Below, piece after piece: positions 53,101 through 56,060 of a stretch of 64,000 bases of DNA; the stretch's first letter is position 1, and every line of letters starts with the position of its first letter. The stretch is from Flaccisagitta enflata (lineage: Eukaryota > Chaetognatha > Sagittoidea > Aphragmophora), in NCBI GenBank assembly GCA_965153355.1, contig OZ231127.1, forward strand, positions 40,610,001-40,674,000, written 5' to 3'. Position numbers and translations under genes: made by a program. Below the pieces are notes generated by a model, which saw nothing but the letters and a program-made list of their open reading frames with translations, had not been told where the DNA came from and made no database searches.

Positions 53101-54307
53101 TGCGGGGAAGAAAATCAAAGGACCAGGGAGGGGGAAAGAAATCAAAGGTCGTGCAACTATATACACCCCTGCCTAGAATTGATTCTGACCCCTTATATGT
53201 CTATTTTGGTAAAACATCGCCCATCTTAGCCGTAATTCATCCCTCTTAAAGAGTCTGCGTCTTACTAATCCCAGCCCTTCAGCCATTCCAAAAGTTGAAA
53301 TCCGATCTCCCATGATTGTTCCAGACTGGAATTTTTAGGATCTGTCGAAATTCACCCAAGCTGTGTTCTACAGGGCATTGGTTATTTTGGGCCGCGGTCC
53401 TGCTCTTGCATTGGAACTTTTCCACATCAGATTGAGCAGGGCAGTACGATCCATGGACGACTTATTTCCTCTCTATTTTAGATTGACATTGGGCGCCATA
53501 GCCATATTTCTCGTCACCCGAATTCCGACGCTCGTCTACGTTTTCTTCGCGTTTCAAGCTTTCCCCGCGGCCCCAAAGAAAACTGGTGAGATATATTAGT
53601 TATTTTCTAGATTCCAGTGGCGGCACTACAGCAACCGTTCCCTTTCCGTAGACATGTGACGCGGGGTCACAATATCGCTGTGGACGGGTAGGCAGGGGCG
53701 TCCAACCTCAACCACACACTAACAAATATTAACTAACACTCATTCTTCCACTTCTAGACTGACGGACGGACCGACAAAACCTATGCAGCCGCGCGTCTGT
53801 GGCTAAAACTGCAGTCCCTATTTGCTTATAGGTGACGAAAAACATGACGCGGAAGAAGCGAGCAAACATCAATTATTTGTCCTGGCGGGAAATCAAGCTA
53901 TCAAAGATAATAACCTCGGTCCAACGGGGCCTGTTTGCCTCATCTTCGCCTGTCTCTCAGCTCTTCTCAACTTCCCGCTCTTCATCATCACACTTCGGCG
54001 CTTCCGCAGCCTCTTTAAAGAAGCTGGTACGAATGTAAGCCAGTGCAATTGCTGTAAAGAGCTGGTTCAGCGCAGCACCAACGACAGCGACATCAGCAGC
54101 ACAGACGCCGACGCGCGAGAAAACGATTGCGCTTACATGACACCAGGGACCACCGCCTCGATCTTAGCCACGAGCAGCCACCAACCAAGACAAAGCTCAC
54201 CAAAAGACAACCACTCGGGAAATTTCTTTTTTAATTCCGCTCATTTAAATGGGAAAGATTTCGCTTTGTCACCCCAAAACGACAAGGAAAAGGGAGACTT
54301 TGTATAA
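18643..54307 (+). CDS. Seven-transmembrane receptor-like protein (7 exons, 452 aa)
   Basis: Seven exons (18643-18818, 18980-19073, 44968-45194, 45455-45577, 52440-52598, 53482-53585, 53832-54307) splice in consistent phase with GT/AG borders to one 452-residue protein. Hydrophobic segments lie at about residues 32-56, 63-86, 109-137, 167-188, 218-241, 262-286 and 326-349. That makes seven, which suggests a plasma-membrane receptor with an outside N-terminus. The N-terminal 30 residues are rich in Tyr and Asp/Glu, like sulfated receptor tails. After TM7 come LRRFRSLFKEA and QCNCC, a likely helix 8 with a palmitoylation cluster, then a Ser/Thr-rich tail. TM4 has GWLLP and TM7 has LLNFPLF, vaguely like class B or cAMP-type receptors. 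There is no Cys at the top of TM3, no DRY and no NPxxY. Ligand and family are unknown. The first ATG (AAAATGT context) gives the full protein; an upstream non-coding exon cannot be excluded. Confidence 0.8.
18980..19073 (+). CDS. 7TM gene exon 2 (TM2)
   Basis: Acceptor TTTCTCAG|A and donor GGGAG|GTGAG. Encodes PLKTTVIHCIVLCVSSLL.. and ends in phase 0 after SAWE. Intron 1 is only 161 bp. Confidence 0.85.
19184..19412 (-). mobile_element. HINE-like element, subfamily D
   Basis: TTTTTAGTCGCTGGCTAAGCGACTC hairpin end, AAATTTGGATGACACAAAATCG, CCCCTGCCCACC, GCCAGCGACTACTTATTGGCCGGG, ending CGGCTTTGTTT. The 5' GTCGCTGGC is the inverse of the hairpin arm GCCAGCGAC. Lies 110 bp into intron 2. Confidence 0.85.
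19525..19692 (+). mobile_element. HINE-like element, subfamily D, partial
   Basis: AAGTAGTCACTTGCGGGTGG, GGGGCAG motifs, GCATCACCCAAATTTTCGCG, GACGGACAGACAG, ending GCGGCTAAAAG. Lies opposite in orientation to the copy just upstream. Confidence 0.7.
19763..20196. repeat. (GAAC)n-(GAAA)n compound microsatellite
   Basis: A run of GAAC units switches to GAAA with scattered GAAC/CCAAA units; about 430 bp. Large open frames on both strands are artefacts of the 4-bp period. Confidence 0.97.
20314..21398. mobile_element. hAT-type MITE interrupted by a TA-MITE
   Basis: Ends CAGGGGTATATATA.. and ..TATACACGCCTG, with TTGATTTTATTCCCCC on both arms. The 8-bp flanks CTTCCAAT and CTTCTAAA look like a decayed hAT duplication. 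Removing the nested element leaves about 314 bp, matching the uninterrupted copy of 312 bp at 52860-53171. Confidence 0.8.
20442..21210. mobile_element. Nested palindromic MITE (TA target)
   Basis: CAGTATGTTTTTTCACG / CGTGAAAAAACATACTG ends with TA on both sides. The arms pair over about 140 bp (TATTCTATGACGACAT..). 769 bp. Same terminal family as 21489-22104. Confidence 0.82.
21489..22104. mobile_element. Palindromic MITE (CAGTATG family, TA target)
   Basis: CAGTATGATTTTTTTC at the left and GAAAAATCATACTG at the right, TA outside both ends, arms pairing through AGAAGAGCTAGC. 616 bp. Confidence 0.78.
22105..23225. other. No recognised feature
   Basis: Intronic sequence. GGCCGGCAATGCC occurs twice near 22715-22741, and a CAGCAGCGG triplet patch is near 22450. 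No exon supported. Confidence 0.4.
23226..23395. repeat. GA/GGGA-rich microsatellite
   Basis: Imperfect GAGAGGGAGGG-type array. Confidence 0.9.
23563..24300 (+). repeat. Family F repeat, copy 1, with 20-bp minisatellite
   Basis: Starts GCGTTAGATGGTCAGTGGTACC, then the hairpin GCGGCCCCGAAGGGGCCG and ATGACCTATGCTG. Next comes a 20-bp array (unit GAGGCTGGGATTTGAGCTTC) to about 24060, a GGAGGAG tract, AAATTTCCCCTATGTGTGAAAGC, and CACAAGGCC-rich units. Mobile-looking but the transposition class is unknown. Confidence 0.7.
24305..25170 (+). repeat. Family F repeat, copy 2, with 20-bp minisatellite
   Basis: Same order as the preceding copy, directly adjoining it. The 20-bp array spans about 24430-24905. 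The right side carries the inverse of the left hairpin block (CATAGGTCATCGGCCCC..GGGGCCGCTGCCC), then units of about 29 bp containing GCAGAGGCACAAGGCC. Confidence 0.72.
25188..25845 (+). repeat. Family F repeat, copy 3, with 21- and ~29-bp minisatellites
   Basis: GGTCAGCGGTACCCGATGCC start, hairpin GCGGCCCCAAAGGGCCG, ATGTCCTGTAGGACACAGG, a 21-bp array (GGCCTGGAGAGCTGATTTGA), (GGAAGGACGGAC)n, the inverse hairpin block, and seven or so units around GCAGAGGCACAAGGCCAAAA. Open frames through the array are repeat artefacts. Confidence 0.72.
25845..26414 (-). pseudogene. LINE reverse transcriptase, 3' half
   Basis: Minus-strand frame with the thumb/C-terminal region of a non-LTR retrotransposon polymerase: GIIGRARRFM, LPHLQYCLINWG, LSLQKCLVRIICG, HADPLF and PQIWNSL, typical of Jockey/CR1-type elements. 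The catalytic palm is absent here. It continues in the same strand and frame from the 5' half at 44369-44937: codons GGT ATA ATT are shared at both breaks. Its 3' end abuts the family F array. Confidence 0.75.
26618..26732. repeat. (CT)n microsatellite
   Basis: CT run of over 90 bp with flanking CTTT variants. Confidence 0.95.
26921..27010. repeat. (CA)n microsatellite
   Basis: CA run of about 75 bp plus degenerate tail. Confidence 0.97.
27085..28417. mobile_element. 1.33-kb palindromic (foldback) element
   Basis: CACCCATCCCTAGATACCC at the left and its inverse at the right. Arms of over 600 bp mirror each other (AAGAAAATCGAAATACCC, GAATTGGTAGGCATAG, ..). TGGT lies outside both ends, possibly a 4-bp target duplication. 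No coding capacity. Confidence 0.8.
28459..31103. mobile_element. 2.65-kb palindromic (foldback) element
   Basis: TCTGTTATGCCCCCATATTC at 28459 and its inverse ending 31103, with arms of over 1 kb that mirror each other (CGGTTCGCGATTAAATTGG / CCAATTTGATCGCGAACCGG). The centre is near 29780, next to a subfamily D fragment. The translated short frames at 28479 and 30844 are mirror images of one another and are not genes. Confidence 0.82.
29600..29765 (+). mobile_element. HINE-like subfamily D fragment
   Basis: TATACGGCCATAAATGGGTGG and repeated GGGTGGGCAGGGG..TTG blocks. No microsatellite core or 3' hairpin remains. Sits near the centre of the palindrome and is absent from the other arm. Confidence 0.5.
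31110..31560 (+). repeat. Family F repeat, copy 4
   Basis: GGCACATGGTTAGCGGTACCC, TCCTGTAAAACACAGG, a 21-bp minisatellite (GGAGGGCAGAATTGAGGCTT type), GGAAGGA tract, CCCCCCTGTGTTCTACAGGAG and GGCCGCTGCCC. Diverged from copies 1-3. Confidence 0.65.
31568..31910. mobile_element. Subfamily B remnants facing each other
   Basis: AGTGATGCAGGGTCACAATATAG..GGGCATCCAACCTCC at 31571-31615, and inverse GAGGTTGGATGCCCCTGCCC..AATATTTTGACCC at 31862-31905. Two 5' ends head-to-head without 3' hairpins. Confidence 0.5.
31911..32790. other. No recognised feature
   Basis: Unique sequence with a G-run/GT patch at 32335-32380. Confidence 0.4.
32791..32890 (-). mobile_element. HINE-like element, subfamily C, partial
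   Basis: TTTTAGGTGCGCCGTAGCACCTCTATAAC hairpin end and (GGTCGGTT)n core, 5' end lost. A second fragment with TAGCACCTGTATAATAGG and GTCCATCCGTC follows at 32968-33010. Confidence 0.6.
33021..34180. other. Mostly unassigned; fragment of a GGTGGCAGAAA repeat
   Basis: GATAGAGCTGG..ATAGGTCTG units and CAGGGTGGCAGAAA..TCGGACCTATA at 33110-33225 match material at 40970-41140 and 55021-55060. The rest shows no feature. Confidence 0.4.
34181..34258. repeat. (GT)n microsatellite
   Basis: GT run of about 77 bp. Confidence 0.97.
34486..34625. repeat. (CT)n followed by (CA)n
   Basis: CT run 34486-34556, then ACAC-rich sequence with GCACGC interruptions. Confidence 0.95.
35105..35385. repeat. Imperfect GTCTTCATC triplet array
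   Basis: Units of GTCGTCTTCATC/AGCGTC repeat across about 280 bp. Ser- or Thr-rich frames on both strands follow from the 3-bp period. Confidence 0.88.
35684..35802 (-). mobile_element. HINE-like element, subfamily C (compact complete copy)
   Basis: TTTTAGGTGCGACAAAGCACC hairpin end, CTCTATAACTGGCTGTG, GGTCGGTCTGTCTG core, GCATTCGTTCGACGATCC, ACGTCGCACCTTATTGG, CCTACTTGGCCTTGTT. The 5' GGTGCGAC is the inverse of GTCGCACC in the hairpin. About 119 bp. Confidence 0.88.
36222..36450. repeat. (GAAA)n and GAAAGGA-type microsatellite
   Basis: Purine tract with a perfect GAAA core at 36347-36410. Confidence 0.95.
36597..37020 (-). mobile_element. HINE-like element, subfamily E
   Basis: TTTTTTAGTCGCGTGCACGCG hairpin end, (GGTC)n, about 280 bp of TTTTTTAACA units, GTCATTTCCCGACGCACGCG, then GTTGCCCTTTTGGGCTTGTT. 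The GCCC/GGGC hairpin next to ACAAG replaces the GGCCG hairpin of subfamily A. Mirror layout of 11479-11831. Confidence 0.88.
37222..37965 (+). repeat. Left terminal inverted repeat
   Basis: Contains the GGTACCCCTTGGGGAGATAT and GGGGTACCCCGGGGTACC blocks, which recur inverted at 40500-40800. Confidence 0.8.
38160..38745. repeat. 70-bp minisatellite, ~8 copies
   Basis: Unit contains GAGTTAGAATTTCATCAAAT, GGGCAGTAGAGTT and CACCCTTTGTATGCGCCATT; central copies are nearly identical and outer copies diverge. Lies just 3' of the transposase frame. Confidence 0.92.
38747..40053 (-). pseudogene. Transposase-like gene, interrupted
   Basis: The minus-strand frame runs from a CysMetMet..Cys cluster at about 40050 to a stop at 38747, broken by one in-frame TAA at 39938-39940. 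Downstream of that stop, 342 codons are open. Signatures: DFAENYSFLVQDAAQGFHW, YYSDGCAGQYKNR, FFATSHGKGAADGIPG, and a C-terminal domain with VAYDSKQWVGFVDHKDEE. I know this pattern from a family widespread in invertebrate genomes (hydra, aphids) and usually annotated as uncharacterised. The Asp in SDG and the His/Asp in SHGK..D may form an RNase H-like transposase site; that is inference. The N-terminus is lost at a CT microsatellite. Location between long inverted repeats supports a transposase role. Confidence 0.7.
40054..40107. repeat. (CT)n microsatellite
   Basis: CT run that truncates the 5' side of the transposase-like frame. Confidence 0.95.
40130..40869 (-). repeat. Right terminal inverted repeat
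   Basis: Inverted counterpart of 37222-37965, with the same short open frames on the opposite strand. Confidence 0.8.
40990..41134. repeat. 21-bp tandem repeat
   Basis: Units of GATAGAGCTGGGGATAGGTCT; also present briefly at 33110-33160. Confidence 0.8.
41135..41673. mobile_element. MITE with TA target (CCGGGTGATCAGCC ends)
   Basis: CCGGGTGATCAGCCGGAA at the left and its inverse at the right, TA outside both ends; 539 bp. TTGAGTAAATG recurs inside near 41511. No transposase. Confidence 0.72.
41844..42170. repeat. ~132-bp tandem repeat, 2.5 copies
   Basis: Units contain TTTTAGCTCATTTAGCTCATT followed by AAGCAAGCAAAT..AAAGCAT; copies begin near 41844, 41976 and 42108. Confidence 0.75.
42171..42828. 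other. No recognised feature
   Basis: Unique sequence; AGCAAGC-rich patch at 42680-42760. Confidence 0.4.
42829..42930 (+). mobile_element. HINE-like subfamily D, 5' part only
   Basis: GACGGATACATGGCCAATAAG, TAGTCGTTTACCGATGGG and GGGCAGGGGC blocks; lacks core and 3' hairpin. Confidence 0.55.
42984..43185 (-). mobile_element. HINE-like element, subfamily B
   Basis: GGTCGCGGCCTAACGATTCTATAAGAGG (decayed hairpin), GTCCGTCTGTCC core, AAGATTGAGTTGAAAACTGG, GGGGGTTGGACGCCCC, ending AATATTGTAACTCCGTATTAC. Confidence 0.75.
43186..43594. other. No recognised feature
   Basis: Unique sequence containing a local inverted block (AGAGCTGTGTC..GCTCTTTAAAATGAGC). Confidence 0.4.
43595..43720 (+). repeat. 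Family F repeat, 5' fragment
   Basis: GATCAGCGGTACCCGTGCCC, GCAGCCCCAAAGGGG, AATCCTGTAGAACATAGGG; no minisatellite follows. Confidence 0.6.
43740..43885 (+). mobile_element. HINE-like subfamily B, 3' part
   Basis: TTTTTCCACTTTTTGAC, (GACGGACAGAC)n, GCAGCCTCTTATAGAG, degenerate terminal hairpin GTGTGTCCACATCTATAAAG. Confidence 0.5.
43890..44175. repeat. GAA then GA microsatellite
   Basis: Imperfect GAAGAA/AAAAAG array followed by (GA)n. The Lys/Glu-rich frame is an artefact. Confidence 0.95.
44369..44937 (-). pseudogene. LINE reverse transcriptase, 5' half
   Basis: Minus-strand frame with the palm of a non-LTR polymerase: LLGKMEHLGI-like start (HSILVGKMEHLGIRG), GIPQGSILGPLFFLLYINDL, the catalytic FADDTN, LTLNYGKTEF and KFLGVHI. 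It stops being LINE-like right after QTIGII, where the 10-bp duplication and the 17.9-kb insertion begin; the frame then runs into foreign sequence. The N-terminal side is truncated at 44937, 31 bp upstream of exon 3. Jockey/CR1-type is likely. Confidence 0.8.
44968..45194 (+). CDS. 7TM gene exon 3 (TM3)
   Basis: Acceptor TGTTCAG|ATT in phase 0, donor CCTTC|GTATGT in phase 2. Encodes the loop IMADLKSRGEHED and TM3 DFAIGWITILIIGVANWL.., then a hydrophilic loop. Lies 25.9 kb downstream of exon 2. Confidence 0.82.
45215..45283 (+). mobile_element. Mini HINE-like 3' end in intron 3
   Basis: GCGACTCAAGCTCAAGG, GACGGACGGACAAAGC, TATAGAGTCGCTAGTACGCGACTAC. Core and terminal hairpin in only about 70 bp, within a 260-bp intron. 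Confidence 0.6.
45455..45577 (+). CDS. 7TM gene exon 4 (TM4)
   Basis: Acceptor TGCATAG|G, donor CTCGG|GTAAG, phase 2 to phase 2. Encodes VVCVILCFGWLLPTLVLPFF and the second extracellular loop EFYNNWLGQGAQ, which has no Cys. Confidence 0.82.
45604..45759 (+). mobile_element. HINE-like element, A-type 5' hairpin with B-type 3' end
   Basis: ACAAGGCCGGATACACGGCC then AGTTGCGGACGGGTAGGCAG, TTTTCCCACTTTTCGACTCG, (GACC)n, AAAGCCTCTTATAGAG, GTTGCGTGTCCGCAACTAAAAA. The outer 5' hairpin is of type A, but the inner motif matches its own B-type terminal hairpin. Confidence 0.88.
45781..45902 (-). mobile_element. HINE-like element, subfamily C
   Basis: AAAGTGCGCAAAAGCACCTC (decayed hairpin), GTGTCCGTCTGTTGGTC, GCATTCGTTCGACGAACC, GGCGCACTATATTGG, CCTACTTGGCCTGGTT. 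Confidence 0.82.
45949..46160 (+). mobile_element. HINE-like element, subfamily D
   Basis: AGGCCGAACACGCGGCCAATA, AGTAGTCGCTTGCGGGTGG, GGCAGGAGCAG, TGATGCAAAATTTCGCG, CCTCTCATTGAGTAGC; the 3' hairpin is decayed (GTAGCTTAGCAAGCGAG). Confidence 0.65.
46207..46610. mobile_element. Palindromic MITE (TA target)
   Basis: CAGATGGGACCCTAATAAG at the left and its inverse ..TTATTAGGGTCCCGTCTG at the right, TA outside both ends. Arms pair for about 150 bp through GAGGGACCCAAAG. 404 bp. Confidence 0.85.
47476..47503 (-). ncRNA. Hammerhead-ribozyme-like core in Penelope terminus
   Basis: Minus strand reads CTGATGA, A, a 6-bp stem GAACAG/CTGTTC with loop TGAT, then GAAA, the conserved core arrangement of hammerhead ribozymes known in Penelope-like terminal repeats. 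The following AATTT/AAATT pairing could be stem III. I could not identify stem I. Confidence 0.45.
47669..48478 (-). pseudogene. Penelope GIY-YIG endonuclease region (frameshifted)
   Basis: Two minus frames read in order: one with RRERLGHVSLPYYAGTTERL..SITNRGSLRE (to about 48318), then a shift into ERLVKPKDKLEKEEKVGLVY..PDVYIGETKRTAAARFQEH..HARDHGHHF and a Gln/Pro-rich tail ending at 47669. The VYIGETKR and R..EH motifs are those of Penelope GIY-YIG nucleases, which cut target DNA. The Cys spacing before them carries a small internal duplication (HQPCAGIDHQPC). One frameshift and the upstream insertion make it non-functional in this copy. Confidence 0.82.
49178..49515. mobile_element. Subfamily G pair around (GAAT)n
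   Basis: ACAAGGCCAAGTTAAGGTCAATAAG..GAATTTGTGAATG, then (GAAT)n / (ATTC)n, then inverse CATTCACAAAATCTTAATC..CACCTGGCCTTGT. Compare 15838-15935. Confidence 0.7.
49585..49696 (+). mobile_element. HINE-like subfamily A, 3' part
   Basis: AAGTAAAGTGTGATGGACCGACC, GACGGACAGAC core, AAAGCAGGGTGTAGAG, hairpin GTCGCGTAGCGCGCAACTAAAAA. Confidence 0.7.
49794..51917 (-). CDS. Penelope-like reverse transcriptase (truncated ORF)
   Basis: 707-codon frame. Motif A is FDLVDMYTNIP, motif B region GFGMGKSTSSPLSDIYMEDF, motif C KADDTLVIV, followed by IKWTKEVEKDGRIAMLDVTI and YRKPTHTNQYI, all hallmarks of Penelope RTs that use target or telomeric 3' ends as primer. The N-terminal Lys/Arg-rich region and MFGQPKIHK motif also fit. 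Residues after the polyproline stretch (below about 49882) are read-through into an insertion; the true protein should continue into the GIY-YIG part at 48478. KADD in place of the usual YVDD/YADD is unusual. The start codon lies inside the terminal inverted repeat. Confidence 0.9.
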   Translation of the reverse strand: MIETTCENLIHKFSNRSQTQRRNFHLNLSHEFGQEALNLYRFIERRYISDAKWSNNLHFNLSLKRFQVFSVSLTLTSCIRGPRADKIIFKAQKALLSERIRQTNISRTNIRRDISEAEPRLLAIVGPSLYEDCTARFRNSFNREFNKARDKQKRKLDYLLSQQKEQNKIKDKPIMKVSEERAKEIKDKWVHNLSSKELTDAQKRVLQKGLSYNPTPNKPPVFEFVVAVESGARQLGLQSDAASSLKSAASNILRHPDPPPSNTTREERMAHKELKDDDSISVHPADKGRASIVEDREVYLQKMRTLVSNTNTYERLAADPTQHHRATIMATLLPMQSYLPSPIFHRLSPSTTANPPLMFGQPKIHKENAPLRPIVSCSNSIFSAMTKECGRILGPLVGKTPHHIKDSIDLKNKLKDVTIPPGFSLCSFDLVDMYTNIPQEQTLNLLKDKLENDRELGKRTPIRPHDILALVKLDLDLAYFRWEGAYYKQLKGFGMGKSTSSPLSDIYMEDFEAAALANYPTGDESINPGDVIKTWLRKADDTLVIVHNDHIQPLHNYLNSIHPDIKWTKEVEKDGRIAMLDVTIIHNPYGTLDFDVYRKPTHTNQYIPWDSHAPRAHKFATIHSLTRRAELIPSTDELKKAEYRRVKEALTVNGYPKWAYDKARYRPRPPPPPPPPPRQGHGRFESLRALGEFESLGELSKNSSRLS
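52287..52391 (+). mobile_element. HINE-like element, subfamily C variant
   Basis: ACAAAAAGGCCAAGTAGGCC, AATACGCGCGCAGTGTGG, TACTGCGTTACCGACCAACC, terminal hairpin GTGCGTTGTCGCACGTAAAA. It ends about 50 bp upstream of exon 5. Confidence 0.7.
52440..52598 (+). CDS. 7TM gene exon 5 (TM5)
   Basis: Acceptor ACAACAG|T, donor GCAAA|GTAAG, phase 2 to phase 2. Encodes FAFKYDFTHRWGATIYVLL..VIVYQTIIKMRGLRLM. Confidence 0.83.
52860..53171. mobile_element. hAT-type MITE, uninterrupted copy
   Basis: CAGGCCTGTATATAGTTGC / GCAACTATATACACCCCTG ends with a perfect 8-bp duplication CCTAGAAT on both sides. Carries GGGGAAGAAAATCAAA blocks as in 20314-21398. 312 bp, inside intron 5. Confidence 0.88.
53482..53585 (+). 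CDS. 7TM gene exon 6 (TM6)
   Basis: Acceptor CTATTTTAG|A, donor AACTG|GTGAG, phase 2 to phase 1. Encodes LTLGAIAIFLVTRIPTLVYV..; the Pro in TM6 is typical of 7TM receptors. Confidence 0.83.
53652..53808 (+). mobile_element. HINE-like element, subfamily B, filling intron 6
   Basis: ACATGTGACGCGGGGTCAC, AATATCGCTGTGGACGGGTAG, CACTTCTAGACTGACGGACGG, AAACCTATGCAGCCG, 3' end GTCTGTGGCTAAAA. It occupies most of a 246-bp intron. Confidence 0.8.
53832..54307 (+). CDS. 7TM gene exon 7 (TM7, C-terminal tail)
   Basis: Acceptor GCTTATAG|GTGAC in phase 1. Encodes an acidic loop, TM7 (PVCLIFACLSALLNFPLFII), a basic juxtamembrane stretch, QCNCC, and a 90-residue Ser/Asn/Asp-rich tail to TAA at 54305-54307. 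Confidence 0.85.
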
Positions 54308-54585
54308 ACCACGCGCCAAACATTGTTTCATGTTCCAGTTTATTCATGGTTATTTTTGCACTTTTTTCCGCTCTTCTGTTATTAACACTATGATTATGAA
54401 TGAATGTTAACTACGCATGAGCACGCAACCAAAAGCAAGAGGGCCTAATTCACACATGCCTTTGGAATTTAGCCGCAATTTGCAGAATGAGGACTGAACT
54501 AGTTGGAGGCAGTCGGCAACGCTATTGGAGGGAAGTCGCTTCAACCATTATCAATGAGCGAATCTACCTCTAGTGCATAGAACCA

Positions 54586-54591
54586 AATAAA
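54586..54591 (+). terminator. Possible polyadenylation signal
   Basis: AATAAA about 280 bp after the 7TM stop codon; the first canonical hexamer I see there. Confidence 0.4.
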
Positions 54592-54740
54592 GAACATCAG
54601 TATCTCCCCCAGCATCAAACAAATTAGGATAGGGCTGCGAAAAATGGAAGTCGGAAAACTAAAATAAGAATATGGCGAGGCGAGTCCTCTAGACAGAAAG
54701 TGAGGATTTTCATAGGTTCGAATACTGCTTTTAAGTCCGA

Positions 54741-54944
54741 ACAAGGCCGGATTCATGCCATGAATCCGATTCATGGCTACCGAAGTTGCGTACAGGAAAG
54801 CAGGAGCAATTATGAAAAAAGCCAATTCAAGCATTTGGGCAGGAGCAGCCCAAAAACGCCAAAAATACCAAAAAGCTAACAGCGACCGCAGACCAATCAA
54901 CCAACCAACAAAGCGGGTTATAGAATTGTGTGCACGGGACTAAA
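54741..54944 (+). mobile_element. HINE-like element, subfamily A, diverged
   Basis: ACAAGGCCGGATTCATGCC..GATTCATGGC (duplicated hairpin arm), GAAGTTGCGTACAGG, CAGGAGCAG, ACCAATCAACC, AAAGCGGGTTATAGAATTG, ..GGGACTAAAA. Confidence 0.72.
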
Positions 54945-55018
54945 AAAAGGAATAGGCTAAAAGCGGCTGCCTAAATGAGGACGTTTGTTAAACATTTCGA
55001 GTTCAGCAACTTCTTAGG

Positions 55019-55351
55019 GCCAGGATGGCAGAAAATTCTATAGGTCCGAGGCACAATTTTTAGCAGCGCTATTAGTCCGACTTTTAAAAATCAACTGTTA
55101 TTAGATAAATATTGCATAAAAATACTATTTTTCTGCATCTTACCTTTAATTTCATGGAAACTAAGAGTTACCACATCAAAAAAATAAGTGATCAAACCTA
55201 AAACCCTATCAATGCTTCTGATTTTTCCGTTTTCCTCCTATTCTTCTCTTCTTTTCCCTAATTTTCTCCATTATCAAATCCATAAGTCCGACTTTTCAGC
55301 TATAGTTCTGAGGCACAATGTGCCAAGTGTGCCCCTGTTTCTGCCAGCCTG
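55019..55351. mobile_element. hAT-like MITE (CAGGnTGGCAGAAA ends)
   Basis: CAGGATGGCAGAAA at the left and TTTCTGCCAGCCTG at the right. TTCTTAG occurs just outside both ends, consistent with an approximately 8-bp duplication. Fragments of the family also occur near 33165 and 40990. Confidence 0.55.
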
Positions 55352-55371
55352 TTCTTAGCTACATAGTATGA

Positions 55372-55573
55372 ACAAGTGACGCAGGGTCACAATATCGTTG
55401 CGGACGGGTGGACAGAGTTGTATAACCCCCATTCACACCCTCGCCCACCCCACACACGGTCACAACGGGAGCCTCGAAAATGCGCGTTTTCACAATTTTC
55501 AACTCGATCACCATGATAGACCATTGGACAGATGGACAAAGCCTCTTATAGAGTTTCCTGCCCGCAACTAAAA
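55372..55573 (+). mobile_element. HINE-like element, subfamily B (first of tandem pair)
   Basis: ACAAGTGACGCAGGGTCAC, ATATCGTTGCGGACGGGTGG, AACCCCCATTCAC, TTTTCAACTCGATCACC, CCTCTTATAGAG, ..CCGCAACTAAAAA, joined directly to the next ACAAG. Confidence 0.88.
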
Positions 55574-55690
55574 ACAAGTGTAGCGAGGTCACAATATCGT
55601 TGCGGACGGGTGGGCAGGGGCAGCCAACCCCTATCTACATACAACACCCCTTCCTACACAGGCACAATAGGTCGCCCAAGGGCATTTTAT
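55574..55690 (+). mobile_element. HINE-like element, subfamily B, 5' part (second of tandem pair)
   Basis: ACAAGTGTAGCGAGGTCAC, AATATCGTTGCGGACGGGTG, GGCAGGGGCAGCC, CAACCCCTATC; the 3' part is replaced by a family F repeat. Confidence 0.78.
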
Positions 55691-56060
55691 GGTCAGCGAT
55701 ACCCGTTGCGCTGCTTAGCATGATTGTGAATCAGAGTTGGAGGAAGCAGGGCAGCGGTCTGGAAGGGGACAATGTCCTGTAGAACACTGGGGGACTTTTG
55801 TTCATTCATCTGTCCCTCCGTCTATCTAACTGTCCCCCCCAGGCCTTCACCCACCTAAAATCTGCCCCCTTTGGCCTGAAATCTACCCTCTCAGAACTGA
55901 AATCTGCCCTCTCAACCCAAGAATCCAAGGGGGCAGATTTAAGGCCTGAGAGGACAGATTTCAGGTCTGAGAGGGCATATTTCAGGTCTACAAAGGCAGA
56001 TTCTGTGTCTGAGGGCAGATTTCAGGCGGGTGAGAGCCGGGGGGGGACGAAAGAACAAAC
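55691..56060 (+). repeat. Family F repeat with 22-bp minisatellite
   Basis: GGTCAGCGATACCCGTTGC, GTCTGGAAGGGG, ATGTCCTGTAGAACACTGG, then units of GGGCAGATTTCAGGCCTGAG in two orientations. Confidence 0.62.
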
